Assembly (NCBI RefSeq): GCF_900113255.1
Contig: NZ_FOOR01000001.1
Location: 1 to 64,000 of the forward strand
Source: Novosphingobium sp. CF614
Lineage (GTDB): Bacteria > Pseudomonadota > Alphaproteobacteria > Sphingomonadales > Sphingomonadaceae
Reading direction: 5' to 3'
DNA length: 64,000 nt
Shown piece after piece: positions 8,016 to 16,493 of this stretch. A model generated the notes under the pieces. The model was not told the DNA's origin. It saw only the letters and a list, made by a program, of their open reading frames with translations, and searched no databases. Positions within the stretch are counted from its first letter, which is position 1, and each line of letters starts with the position of its first letter. The translations under genes and the position numbers were made by a program.

Positions 8016-9170
8016 TCAGCAGACCCGCTGGCCGCCGATCCATGTCGCTTGCGGACGGAAATCGGCGTCCAGCCAGACGAAATCGGCGCGCTTGCCCACG
8101 GCAATCCGGCCATGGCTGGCCTCGATCCCGAGGAACCGGGCGGGATTGGTGGAGGCCATGGCAAATGCGCGATGAGGCGCGACGCCCAGTCGAACCGTGT
8201 TGCGCACGGCGGTCGCCATGTCGAGATCCGATCCCGCCAGCGTGCCGCGCGCGTTGACGCAGACGCCATCGCGAACGGTGATCTCCTCGCCGTTCAGCAT
8301 GAAGCGCTTGCGCTCGCTGCCCACGGTCGGCATCGCATCGGTGACCAGCATGAAGCGGTCTTCCGGCCGGGCCGCCAGCGCGACACGGATGGCCGCCGGA
8401 TGGACATGCGCTCCGTCGACGATCAGCCCGCACCACAACGAGCGATCTTCAAGGACCGCACCGGTCACCCCCGGATTGCGGTGATGGAACGGCGACATTG
8501 CGTTGAACAGGTGGGTGACGCCGCGCGCGCCGTTGGCGATCGCCAGGCGGACATCGGCATAAGTGGCGTTGCTGTGGCCGATGCTGACGATCACCCCGGC
8601 CTCGACCAGGGCGCGCACCGCCTCGGGCGAATTGCATTCCGGCGCCAGCGTGACCATGACCGCGCCGCGCCTGGGCTTCGTCAGCAGCGCGATCAGTTCC
8701 CCTTCCAGCGGACGGAACTGCCCGGCGTCGTGAATGCCCCGCCGCGCCTCGTTCAGGAAAGGGCCTTCGACATGAATGCCGACGACGCCGGGCACGCCGG
8801 TTTCGATGGCCTCGTCAACCGCATCGAGGGCGCGCGCGATGATATCGCGCGGCGCGCTGATGAGCGTGGGCAGAAGTGCGGTCGTGCCGAAACGGGCATG
8901 GGCGGCGCTGATCCGGGCGATACCGGCCACGTCGGGACAATCATTGAACAGCACGTCCCGGCCGCCGTTGACTTGCGTATCGACGAAGCCGGGCACCAGC
9001 CAGCCGCCCGCCAGATCGATCGAAGGGCCCGTCGCGCCCTCGACCCCAGCCCCGGCCCCGGCGTCGGACAGCACGGCTTCGATCCGGTCATCGCCGCTCT
9101 CGATCCGCACATTTTCGGCCATGCCATCTTCAAGCAGAATGCGCCCGTTGCGAAAGGCAAGCACGGTCAT
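8016..9170 (-). CDS. nagA: N-acetylglucosamine-6-phosphate deacetylase
   Basis: Hydrolyses GlcNAc-6-P to glucosamine-6-P and acetate in the cytoplasm, the first step after PTS uptake. The 384-residue amidohydrolase shows the family landmarks: PGFVDTQVNGG (60-70), metal ligand Glu135 in HVEGPFL, His199 in GHSNATY, His220 in THLFNAM and the catalytic Asp278 in LVTDAM. Length is normal for NagA. Its ATG overlaps the stop of the upstream deaminase gene as ATGA, so the two are probably coupled. Confidence 0.95.
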   Translation of the reverse strand: MTVLAFRNGRILLEDGMAENVRIESGDDRIEAVLSDAGAGAGVEGATGPSIDLAGGWLVPGFVDTQVNGGRDVLFNDCPDVAGIARISAAHARFGTTALLPTLISAPRDIIARALDAVDEAIETGVPGVVGIHVEGPFLNEARRGIHDAGQFRPLEGELIALLTKPRRGAVMVTLAPECNSPEAVRALVEAGVIVSIGHSNATYADVRLAIANGARGVTHLFNAMSPFHHRNPGVTGAVLEDRSLWCGLIVDGAHVHPAAIRVALAARPEDRFMLVTDAMPTVGSERKRFMLNGEEITVRDGVCVNARGTLAGSDLDMATAVRNTVRLGVAPHRAFAMASTNPARFLGIEASHGRIAVGKRADFVWLDADFRPQATWIGGQRVC

Positions 9171-10207
9171 CGCGTTTCAGTGACCTTGCGCAGGAACGGG
9201 GGACTGTCAGGCTCCAGGCCGCGCGCGCGGGCAAGGCGTTCGGCCGCGCCGTAGAACGACTGGATCAGCACGATCGGCTCGATCACCGGATGCGCCGGGA
9301 AGGCAGGCAGCTGCCCCGCGCCGCCGCTGCAATCGGCCAGAATGACCCGCGCCCCGCGCCCGGCGAACTCGTCGGCAAGCGTGCGCACATCGTCGCCCGA
9401 ATTGTCGGAAGTGGCCAGCGCCAGGACCGGAAAGTCCTTGCCGACGATGGCCATCGGCCCGTGCCGGACTTCCGCACTGCTGAAAGCCTCGGCATGAAGG
9501 CCGCAGGTCTCCTTGAGCTTCAGCGCGGCTTCCTGCGCAACGGCGAGACCGTAGCCGCGGCCCACCACCAGCAAGTTGCGCGCATCGACAAGGGCTTCGA
9601 CCATGGCGCTCCAATCAAGGTCATGGGCACGATCGAGCAAAGCAGGCAGATCAGCCAGCGCAAGCTTCAGCGCGGCGTCGTCGGACCACCACGCGGTGAT
9701 CGCCGCCAGCGCCGACAGCGAGACCACGAAGGACTTGGTTGCCGCAACCGAGAGTTCCGGCCCCGCGCACAGCGGCATGAAGCAATCGGCCAGCGCTTCC
9801 ATCGGCGAATCCGGCTGGTTGACGATGGCCACGACGAAGGCCCCGGCCGCCTTGTAGCGTTCGACCGTGGCGACAAGATCGGGACTGCGCCCGGACTGCG
9901 AGACCGCGATGAGCAAAGCCCCGGTCTGGCGCATCTCGGACGAGAATACCGAGGCGACGGAGGGCGCGGCCGAGGATACCGGCACGCCAAGTCGCGTCTC
10001 GATCAGATATTTGCCGAAGGTTGCGGCGTGATCGGACGATCCCCGCGCGCAAGTGACCACCACATTCGGCGGCGAGGCGCGCAGGCGGTCCGCCAGTTGC
10101 TTCAGGTTTGCTTCGTTGTGCGCCAGGAAACGGATGACGGCCTTGCCGGCTTCCGCTGCTTCGCGCCGCATTGCCGATTGCCCGGCATGCAGCTCAACAC
10201 TCGTCAT
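9167..10207 (-). CDS. nagB: Glucosamine-6-phosphate deaminase, SIS-domain type (NagB-II)
   Basis: Converts glucosamine-6-P to fructose-6-P and ammonia, feeding glycolysis. The protein (346 residues) has two SIS sugar-isomerase domains: CARGSSDHAATFGKY near residue 53 and SQSGRSPDLVATV near 103 in the first, and VGRGYGLAVAQEAALKLKE in the second. There is no glutaminase domain, which separates it from GlmS. SIS-type deaminases replace the classical NagB in many Proteobacteria; that functional reading comes from family knowledge and the nag context. A GGAGGG site precedes the ATG. It starts 28 bp after nagR and overlaps nagA by 4 bp. Confidence 0.9.
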   Translation of the reverse strand: MTSVELHAGQSAMRREAAEAGKAVIRFLAHNEANLKQLADRLRASPPNVVVTCARGSSDHAATFGKYLIETRLGVPVSSAAPSVASVFSSEMRQTGALLIAVSQSGRSPDLVATVERYKAAGAFVVAIVNQPDSPMEALADCFMPLCAGPELSVAATKSFVVSLSALAAITAWWSDDAALKLALADLPALLDRAHDLDWSAMVEALVDARNLLVVGRGYGLAVAQEAALKLKETCGLHAEAFSSAEVRHGPMAIVGKDFPVLALATSDNSGDDVRTLADEFAGRGARVILADCSGGAGQLPAFPAHPVIEPIVLIQSFYGAAERLARARGLEPDSPPFLRKVTETR

Positions 10208-10235
10208 CAGCCCTCCTTACGCACAGCCGAAACTC

Positions 10236-10976
10236 CTAGCTGGCGTTCAATTCAGCGACGAGATCGTAAGCATCGCCGCGATAGTACGATTGCGTGAACT
10301 CCACGGCCTCACCATCGGCGAGGAACCCGCGACGCTCGATAAACAGCCCCGCATGCCCCACCTCGACGCCAAGGCGCTTGGCCTGTTCAGCGGGGAAGTG
10401 CATCGCGCGAAGCCGCTGAAGCGCGCGGACCGGGCGATTGCCGACAGCTTCGAGCGCCGCGTAGAGCGAATCCCCGACCGCATCGATACCGGCCAGGCAA
10501 TGGGCGGCGATGGTCGAATATTCGACCGCCATCGGCACCTGGTCGGCAAAGCGCAGGCGCTGAAACCGGTATACTTCACCGCCCGGCGAAAGGCCCAGCG
10601 AGAGCGATTCCTCGGGCGTGACCAGCCCGCGCGATTTCGACAGCCACTCGCTGCTCGGCGCACGCCCCCGGGCGATCATGTCTTCCGAGAACGAGGACAG
10701 CTTCGAAAAGCTCTTTTCGACGCGCGCGGCAACGAAAGTGCCGGAACCGCGCCGACGCACGACCAGTCCCTCTTGCGCCAGGCCGTCGATCGCCTTGCGC
10801 ACGGTGATGCGGGAGACGCCGTATTCGACCGCAAGATCGCGCTCTGCGGGAATGATGTCGTCCTGCACCAGGACACGGCTTTCGATCGCCTGCCTGACCA
10901 GTTGCTGCAGTTGCAGGTACAGCGGTGTGCGCAGATCCTCACGCAAGGTCCCCACACGCTCGACAAAAGAGTCCAT
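10236..10976 (-). CDS. nagR: GntR-family transcriptional regulator of GlcNAc genes
   Basis: A 246-residue DNA-binding regulator heading the nag operon. The N-terminal winged helix (about 17-85) contains IIPAERDLAVEYGVSRITVR and GLVVRRRGSGTFVA; the remainder is a UTRA effector domain, which in NagR/HutC relatives binds phosphorylated sugars such as GlcN-6-P. The start was placed at the ATG preceded by AAGGGGAAG. An upstream in-frame ATG at 11054 would add 26 residues without homology or binding site. It is divergent from the glycosidase operon and probably represses both directions and itself; candidate sites are annotated at 11051 and 11387. Confidence 0.88.
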   Translation of the reverse strand: MDSFVERVGTLREDLRTPLYLQLQQLVRQAIESRVLVQDDIIPAERDLAVEYGVSRITVRKAIDGLAQEGLVVRRRGSGTFVAARVEKSFSKLSSFSEDMIARGRAPSSEWLSKSRGLVTPEESLSLGLSPGGEVYRFQRLRFADQVPMAVEYSTIAAHCLAGIDAVGDSLYAALEAVGNRPVRALQRLRAMHFPAEQAKRLGVEVGHAGLFIERRGFLADGEAVEFTQSYYRGDAYDLVAELNAS

Positions 10977-11050
10977 TTCTTCCCCTTCGAAAACCGAAGA
11001 TGCGATTGCGTCGCAACGGTAGAGGACAGAGTCGGTCAACACAACTAGAG

Positions 11051-11070
11051 CCATAGGTTATATATTGGTT
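11051..11070. promoter_or_regulatory. Candidate operator/promoter of the nagR operon
   Basis: An imperfect dyad, CCATA-N7-TATTGG, surrounds the AT-rich core TTATATATTGG. It lies about 75 bp in front of the nagR start, a suitable place for an autoregulatory site. Related CCATA and CCAAT blocks occur in front of the GH20 gene. Inferred only. Confidence 0.35.
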
Positions 11071-11386
11071 CTGTACAAGTCATGAGTTCCGCCGCTCATC
11101 GCAATCGGCTTTCGGCGCCCATCGGTGCTCGGCACACCGGGAGCGATCGAGGCGATGCGCAAACAGGCAAAGCCGAAGCCCCGAGAGTCCCCGACCAACC
11201 CAGATCAACTCGATCCATGCGATAAATTCACGGATTACCGCGACTTGAAGGCAATGACCGGGAAGCGCCAAACATGCATCGAGGCGCGTTCAGCCGCAAA
11301 CTTTTCCTGCTCGTCCAGCAGTTTAGCCATGAAACGGAGGCGCGATTCCGGGCTTGGCACTTTTGTGTGGATTTTGGCGATTCTAT

Positions 11387-11425
11387 ATATAACATACTCC
11401 ATACCAATTACGGAATTGGATATGG
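11387..11425. promoter_or_regulatory. Candidate promoter/operator of the N-glycan glycosidase operon
   Basis: ATATAACATA followed after six bases by ACCAA repeats the arrangement found upstream of the TonB-dependent receptor (434). Directly overlapping is a long dyad, CCATACCAATT-ACGG-AATTGGATATGG (11399-11425), with one bulged base. The dyad lies 84 bp upstream of the GH20 start. It is the best candidate for NagR binding in the window, though the protein-site link is untested. Confidence 0.45.
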
Positions 11426-11508
11426 CAGAGCCGCGTGTATTCGCCGAACCGGATCGGTCTGGCGATTCGCATCCGGCTCGGGCCGATGTCCAGCCCCGGG
11501 GAGACACG

Positions 11509-13836
11509 ATGAAGCGCCTACGCCCGATTTCCGCCGCGACGATTGCCGCGCTTGGCCTGCTCGGCATGCTTGCCAGCGGCGGCGCGGCGCAGGCGCGCCC
11601 TGCCGATGCCGCGCTTCTGCCGCTGATCCCGCAACCGGCGGAAGTGCGGCTAGAGCAAGGCGCGCTCGGCATCGCTGCGGGAGCCGCGATCGAAGTTCCC
11701 GGCGGTGACCACGCCGCCCGCGCGGCCGCGCAGTTCCTTGTCGACCGCGTCCGTGCCGAACGCGGCATCGCGCTGGTGGTCGGCGCGGGGGGGCGGGAGG
11801 GCGCGCGACCGCGCATCCGCTTTGTGCGAGAGGCCGGAATATCGGGCGACGAAGCCTACCGCCTGACGGTGACCGCCAAGGGAGCAACGGTCGCCGCAAG
11901 CGGCGATCGCGGCCTGATGTGGGGCGCGGCCACGCTGGCGCAGCTGCTTTCGCCCGATGCGCGCTTCGGCCAGCCCGTGCGCGTGCCCGCGCTGACCATC
12001 ACCGACACCCCGCGCTTTTCGTGGCGGGGGTTGATGGTCGACGTGGCGCGGCACTTCCAGCCGATCGAGACGCTCTATCCCGTGGTAGACGCCATGGCGG
12101 CGCAGAAGCTCAACGTGCTCCACCTGCACCTGACCGACGACCAGGGCTGGCGCGTGGAGATCAAGCGCTATCCCAAGCTGACCGAAGTCGGCGGCTGGCG
12201 CGTGCCGCCCAGCGCGGGCGGGGCCCCGGCGGACAAGGTCGGGGGGTTCTACACGCAGGAACAGCTCAAGGCGCTGGTCGCCTATGCCGGCACGCGCGGG
12301 ATCACCGTCGTGCCGGAGATCGATCTGCCCGGCCATGCGCAGGCCGCCGTTGCCGCCTATCCCGAAGAGCTCAGCGTACTGGGCGACCAGCCGCGGACCG
12401 GACACGACTGGGGCATCAACCCCTGGCTGTTCTCTCCCTCCGAACGCGGCATGACCTTCATCCGCAACGTGCTCGACGAACTGGTCGAGATATTCCCCTC
12501 GCCGGTGATCCACATCGGCGGTGACGAGGCGGTCAAGGACCAGTGGCAACGCTCGCCGCAAGTGCAGGCCCAGATGAAGGCGCTGGGCCTCAAGACCGAA
12601 AACCAGCTTCAGGGCTGGATGATCGCCGAACTGGGCAAGCACCTCGAAAGCAAGGGCCGTCGCCTGATGGGGTGGGACGAGATCCTCGAAGGCGACGTGC
12701 CGACGAGCGCCTCGGTCATGTCCTGGCGCGGCGAGAAGGGCGCGGTCGAAGCGGCCAACAAGGGGCACGACGTGGTGCTTTCCCCCGCGCCAGACCTCTA
12801 TCTCGACAATCTTCAGTCCTTCCGCGCGGACGAGCCGCCAGGACGGTTGGCGGTCCGCACTCTGGAGCAGGTCTATCGCTACGAGCCCGCGCCGGCCGGC
12901 ATCACCCCCGATGCCATGAAACACGTGCTGGGCGCGCAGGCCAATGCCTGGTCGGAATATCTCGCAACGGCGAAGCAGAAGGAACACGCCATCTTCCCGC
13001 GCCTGTCGGCGGTGGCGGAAATGACCTGGTCGGCGCCGCGACAGCGCGACTGGACCAGCTTCGTCACCCGGCTCGAACCGCAGATGCTGCGCTATGCGCG
13101 CGACGGCATCGCGGCGGCGGACAGCGCCTTCGCGATCAATTTCCACATGAAGGAAACCCGGGGCGAGGCCTTGCGCGGCGGCAGACTCACGCTGGCGATG
13201 GATACGCAGACTGGTGCGGGCACGATACGCTACGGCGCGCCTGGCAAGACCCGGACAGCCTATCACGCGCCGGTCTCGGTCAAGGTCGGCACCACGATAG
13301 AGGCGGCGGCCTTCCTTCCCGACGGGAGAACCACCGCCACGCCGCGCCGGTTCGACGCGGCGCGCACCGCGCTGCTCACCGCCACCGCTTCCGACCTGGC
13401 CGCCTGTCCCCAGGGCGCGCTCGGCCTGCGCGTGCCGCTGGTGGCCGGACAGCAGGCGGAGGCACCCGCCTTCAACGTCAACATCTTCGATACCTGCACG
13501 CAGTGGAACGACGCGCCCCTGGGCGAAGCGAAGTCGGCGACCTTCGAGGTCGCCCGCCTGCCGCGCGCCTATGGCCTCGCGCATGAAGCCTCGGCGCTGC
13601 GCGAGCACTATGCGGTGACCGAGCACGGCGAACTGGTTGTACGCGGCGGGGGATGCGACGGCACGCTCGTCGCCACGTTCCCGCTGCCCGATCCCAGGAC
13701 CGCGCCCAATCGCATGCGCTTCACCGCGCCGCTCGATCCCGCAGCGGGCGACGGCGTGCTGTGCATGCAATTCACCTCGCCGCTGTCCGATCCGTTCTAC
13801 GCGGTCGAGCGGGTCGTGCTGGAGGAGCACAAGTGA
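11509..13836 (+). CDS. GH20 beta-N-acetylhexosaminidase, exported
   Basis: Releases terminal GlcNAc (or GalNAc) from glycans in the periplasm by substrate-assisted catalysis. The 775-residue protein has a Sec signal peptide (about 1-29, ending AQA), an N-terminal GH20b domain (about 40-155) and the GH20 barrel with the catalytic pair Asp339-Glu340 in HIGGDEAV. A C-terminal chitobiase-like extension runs from about 540, with CTQWND and a cysteine-containing tail. The ATG at 11509 was chosen because GGGGAG precedes it and the signal peptide begins there; the longer open frame from 11125 has no signal. It is first in the glycosidase operon, and its stop overlaps the next start as GTGA. GlcNAc set free would enter through the adjacent PTS. 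Confidence 0.92.
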   Translation: MKRLRPISAATIAALGLLGMLASGGAAQARPADAALLPLIPQPAEVRLEQGALGIAAGAAIEVPGGDHAARAAAQFLVDRVRAERGIALVVGAGGREGARPRIRFVREAGISGDEAYRLTVTAKGATVAASGDRGLMWGAATLAQLLSPDARFGQPVRVPALTITDTPRFSWRGLMVDVARHFQPIETLYPVVDAMAAQKLNVLHLHLTDDQGWRVEIKRYPKLTEVGGWRVPPSAGGAPADKVGGFYTQEQLKALVAYAGTRGITVVPEIDLPGHAQAAVAAYPEELSVLGDQPRTGHDWGINPWLFSPSERGMTFIRNVLDELVEIFPSPVIHIGGDEAVKDQWQRSPQVQAQMKALGLKTENQLQGWMIAELGKHLESKGRRLMGWDEILEGDVPTSASVMSWRGEKGAVEAANKGHDVVLSPAPDLYLDNLQSFRADEPPGRLAVRTLEQVYRYEPAPAGITPDAMKHVLGAQANAWSEYLATAKQKEHAIFPRLSAVAEMTWSAPRQRDWTSFVTRLEPQMLRYARDGIAAADSAFAINFHMKETRGEALRGGRLTLAMDTQTGAGTIRYGAPGKTRTAYHAPVSVKVGTTIEAAAFLPDGRTTATPRRFDAARTALLTATASDLAACPQGALGLRVPLVAGQQAEAPAFNVNIFDTCTQWNDAPLGEAKSATFEVARLPRAYGLAHEASALREHYAVTEHGELVVRGGGCDGTLVATFPLPDPRTAPNRMRFTAPLDPAAGDGVLCMQFTSPLSDPFYAVERVVLEEHK

Positions 13837-16493
13837 TCCGCCCGTTCGTTGCCGGTCTGCTTGCCGCCCTCCCCACCGCCGCGCTGGCCGCGCCAAGGAC
13901 CGACATCGTACTCGATCAGAACTGGCAGCTGCGGCTCGACCCCGCCGACACGGCGGCGGCGCGCGAACACCCCAAGGCCGCCAAGTGGCTGGCCGCGAGC
14001 GTGCCGGGCGCGGTCCAGGCCGATCTGGTCACGCACAAGATCATGCCCGATCCGTTCATCGGCCACAACGAGGCGGCGGTGCAATGGGCCGGGCGCAGCG
14101 ACTGGGTCTATCGCCTGCCGCTCGATGCGACGCCTGAACTGCTCGCGCGCGGACATCTCGAACTCGTGTTCGACGGGCTCGATACTTTCGCGCAAGTGAG
14201 CGTCAACGGACGGGACGTGCTATCCGCCGACAACGCCCACCGCCGCTGGCGGGTGGACCTGCGCGGTCTTCTGAGGCCCGGCGCCAATGAAGTGCTGATC
14301 CGCTTCCGCTCGCCGCTCAAGGTACTCCAGCCCAAGATCCTGCCGCTCGAAAACCCGCTGCCCGGCGAATACGACAGCATGTTCGGCGACGAGCCCGAAG
14401 GCCGCCAGACCTCGCCCTATATTCGCAAGCCCAAATACCACTACGGCTGGGACTGGGGCCCGCGCATTCTCAACATCGGCCCCAACGGCCCGGTGAGGCT
14501 CGAAGCCTGGGACGAGGCCCGGATCGAGACCGTCCGCGTGGCGCAGGAGGCCGTATCTCCCGCCGAGGCCCGCCTTGCCGCCGAACTGGAGATCATGGCC
14601 GGCCGCGAAGGCATTGCCGAGATCGCCGCGAACGTCACCGGACCGGACGGTGCCGACGCTGCCAGCGCCGCGCGCACCGTCCACCTCAGCCCCGGTCTCA
14701 ACCGCGTTTCGGTCCCGCTCACGCTCGCCGCGCCGCGCCTGTGGTTCCCGGCGGGCTATGGCGTGCAGCCGCTCTACACGGTGCGCGCGAGCATCAAGGT
14801 GGGCGGCGAGGAGGTCGACAGCGCCGCGCGCTCCACCGGGCTGCGCACGGTCGAACTGGTGCGCGAGGCCGATGCCGATGCCGATGCCGGTAAAAAGGGA
14901 CGCGGCTTCCTACTGAAGATCAACGGCTTGCCGATCTTCATGAAGGGCGCGAACGTGATCCCCTTCGACAGCTTCCAGACCCGCGTTACGCCCGCGCGCA
15001 TGGCCGCGATCCTCACCGACGCGCGCGACGCCAACATGAACATGGTCCGCGTCTGGGGCGGCGGACACTACATGCCCGATTCCTTCTATGACGCGGCGGA
15101 CCGGCTGGGCCTGATGGTCTGGCAGGACTTCATGTTCGGCGGCGCGGTGACGCCCTATGACCGCGATTTCCGCGAAAGCGTGCGGATCGAGGCGGAAGAG
15201 CAGGTCGACCGGGTCCAGGCCCATCCTTCCATCGTGATCTGGTCGGGCAACAACGAAGTCCTGTCCGGCTGGGAGACGTGGAGCGACCGCGTCGCCTTCA
15301 AGAAGCGGGTCGGCCCCGACGAGCAGGAACGTGTCGGCGTGGGCATGGCGGTGCTGTTCAACCAGGTTCTGCGCGACGCGGCCGAGCGGCGCGATGCCGA
15401 CGTGCCCTATTGGCCCGGCTCGCCCAGCACCAATTACGAAGGCAAGCCTGACGTCGATGGCGACGGCGACCGCCACTACTGGGACGTCTGGGGCGGCAAG
15501 AAGCCGGTGGAAAGCTATCTCGACTCCTGCCCGCGCTTCATGTCGGAATACGGGCTTCAGGCCATGCCGGTCATGCCGACGGTCCACGCCTACGCCGCGC
15601 CGCAAGATCTTTCGATCACATCGCCGGTGATGCGCGCGCACCAGAAGTTCATGAAGGGCGCGGGGCAGGAACGGCTGCTCTACTACATCGAGCAGCGCTA
15701 CCGAACCCCTCGCGATTTCGCGGACTTCGCCTATCTTTCGCAGGCCATGCAGGCCGATGGCATCGCGCTTGGCGCGCTGCACCATCGCGCCTGCCGTCCG
15801 GTCACGTCGGGCTCGCTCTACTGGCAGCTCAACGATGTCTGGCCTGGTGCTTCGTGGTCGAGCCTGGACTATTACGGCCGTTGGAAGGCCCTGCACTATG
15901 CCGCGCGCCGCTTCTTCGCGCCGCTTGCCGTGGCGGCGGGGCGCCGGGCGGACGGCACGACCGAGGTAAGCCTGATCTCCGACGCCGCTGCGCCCGAACC
16001 CGTAAGCTGGCGGCTGCGCGTGGTCGGCGTCGACGGCAAGCAGCGGCTGGTCGGCGGCGGCGAGACCACGCTGGCGCCGCTTTCGGCCACGAAGATCGGC
16101 GCTTATGACGACGCCGCGCTGTTCGGCGATGACGACCGCCGCACCAGCTTCGCCGTGGCAGAGCTGATCGAGGGCGGCAAAGTCGTCTCGCGCGCGCTGC
16201 TCTCGGCGCTGCCCGAAAAGGCCATGGCGCTGCCCGATCCCGGCCTGAAGACCACCTGGACCACCGCGCCCGGCGGCAAGCCGCGCCTGACGGTTACCGC
16301 AACTCGCCTTGCACGCGGACTGTGGATCGGCTTCGGTGCCCTCGACGCGCAGGCCTCGGACAACTATCTCGACCTGCTGCCGGGCGAAAGCGCGAGCGTG
16401 GACATCACTTCCGCCGCGAGCCCGGCGGCGCTGCGCAAGGCGCTGGAACTGCGCCATCTGGGAGATACCGCCCCAGGGAGTATCGCCAGGTGA
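13833..16493 (+). CDS. GH2 beta-mannosidase, exported
   Basis: Cleaves the beta-1,4-mannose of the N-glycan core (Man-beta-GlcNAc). The 886-residue product starts at a GTG with GGAGGAG in front, overlapping the hexosaminidase stop. A Sec signal peptide ends near residue 19 (ALAA). GH2 sugar-binding and immunoglobulin-like domains precede the catalytic barrel; acid/base is Glu475 in WSGNNEV and the nucleophile Glu572 in SEYGLQAMP. WSGNNE and the PKYHYGWDWGPR segment are typical of beta-mannosidases as opposed to beta-galactosidases. A short Asp-Ala repeat near residue 350 (three GCCGAT units) is a local oddity. Coupled to GH3 by GTGA. Confidence 0.92.
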   Translation: MIRPFVAGLLAALPTAALAAPRTDIVLDQNWQLRLDPADTAAAREHPKAAKWLAASVPGAVQADLVTHKIMPDPFIGHNEAAVQWAGRSDWVYRLPLDATPELLARGHLELVFDGLDTFAQVSVNGRDVLSADNAHRRWRVDLRGLLRPGANEVLIRFRSPLKVLQPKILPLENPLPGEYDSMFGDEPEGRQTSPYIRKPKYHYGWDWGPRILNIGPNGPVRLEAWDEARIETVRVAQEAVSPAEARLAAELEIMAGREGIAEIAANVTGPDGADAASAARTVHLSPGLNRVSVPLTLAAPRLWFPAGYGVQPLYTVRASIKVGGEEVDSAARSTGLRTVELVREADADADAGKKGRGFLLKINGLPIFMKGANVIPFDSFQTRVTPARMAAILTDARDANMNMVRVWGGGHYMPDSFYDAADRLGLMVWQDFMFGGAVTPYDRDFRESVRIEAEEQVDRVQAHPSIVIWSGNNEVLSGWETWSDRVAFKKRVGPDEQERVGVGMAVLFNQVLRDAAERRDADVPYWPGSPSTNYEGKPDVDGDGDRHYWDVWGGKKPVESYLDSCPRFMSEYGLQAMPVMPTVHAYAAPQDLSITSPVMRAHQKFMKGAGQERLLYYIEQRYRTPRDFADFAYLSQAMQADGIALGALHHRACRPVTSGSLYWQLNDVWPGASWSSLDYYGRWKALHYAARRFFAPLAVAAGRRADGTTEVSLISDAAAPEPVSWRLRVVGVDGKQRLVGGGETTLAPLSATKIGAYDDAALFGDDDRRTSFAVAELIEGGKVVSRALLSALPEKAMALPDPGLKTTWTTAPGGKPRLTVTATRLARGLWIGFGALDAQASDNYLDLLPGESASVDITSAASPAALRKALELRHLGDTAPGSIAR

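Larger units (their letters stand above)
10977..11508. other. Divergent promoter region between nagR and the glycosidase operon
   Basis: These 532 bases hold no gene I can support. A minus-strand stretch at about 11236-11331 could encode 31 residues (begins MAKLLDEQEKF), but it lacks a ribosome binding site and is more likely chance or a remnant. AT-rich blocks with dyad symmetry lie at both ends, one close to nagR (11051-11070) and one close to the GH20 gene (11381-11425), as expected for two divergent, operator-controlled promoters. Confidence 0.5.

Noticed and set aside
11236..11331. 31-residue minus-strand reading frame starting MAKLLDEQEKF
   Set aside because: Protein-like wording but no ribosome binding site and a position inside the divergent promoter region; probably chance or a remnant.
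11125..11508. N-terminal extension of the GH20 gene by 128 codons
   Set aside because: It would place the signal peptide internally and run through the promoter dyad; the ATG at 11509 has a binding site and starts the signal.
14868..14890. Triple GCCGAT repeat in the beta-mannosidase gene
   Set aside because: Short, in frame and only lengthens an Asp-Ala loop; not treated as a regulatory or mobile element.
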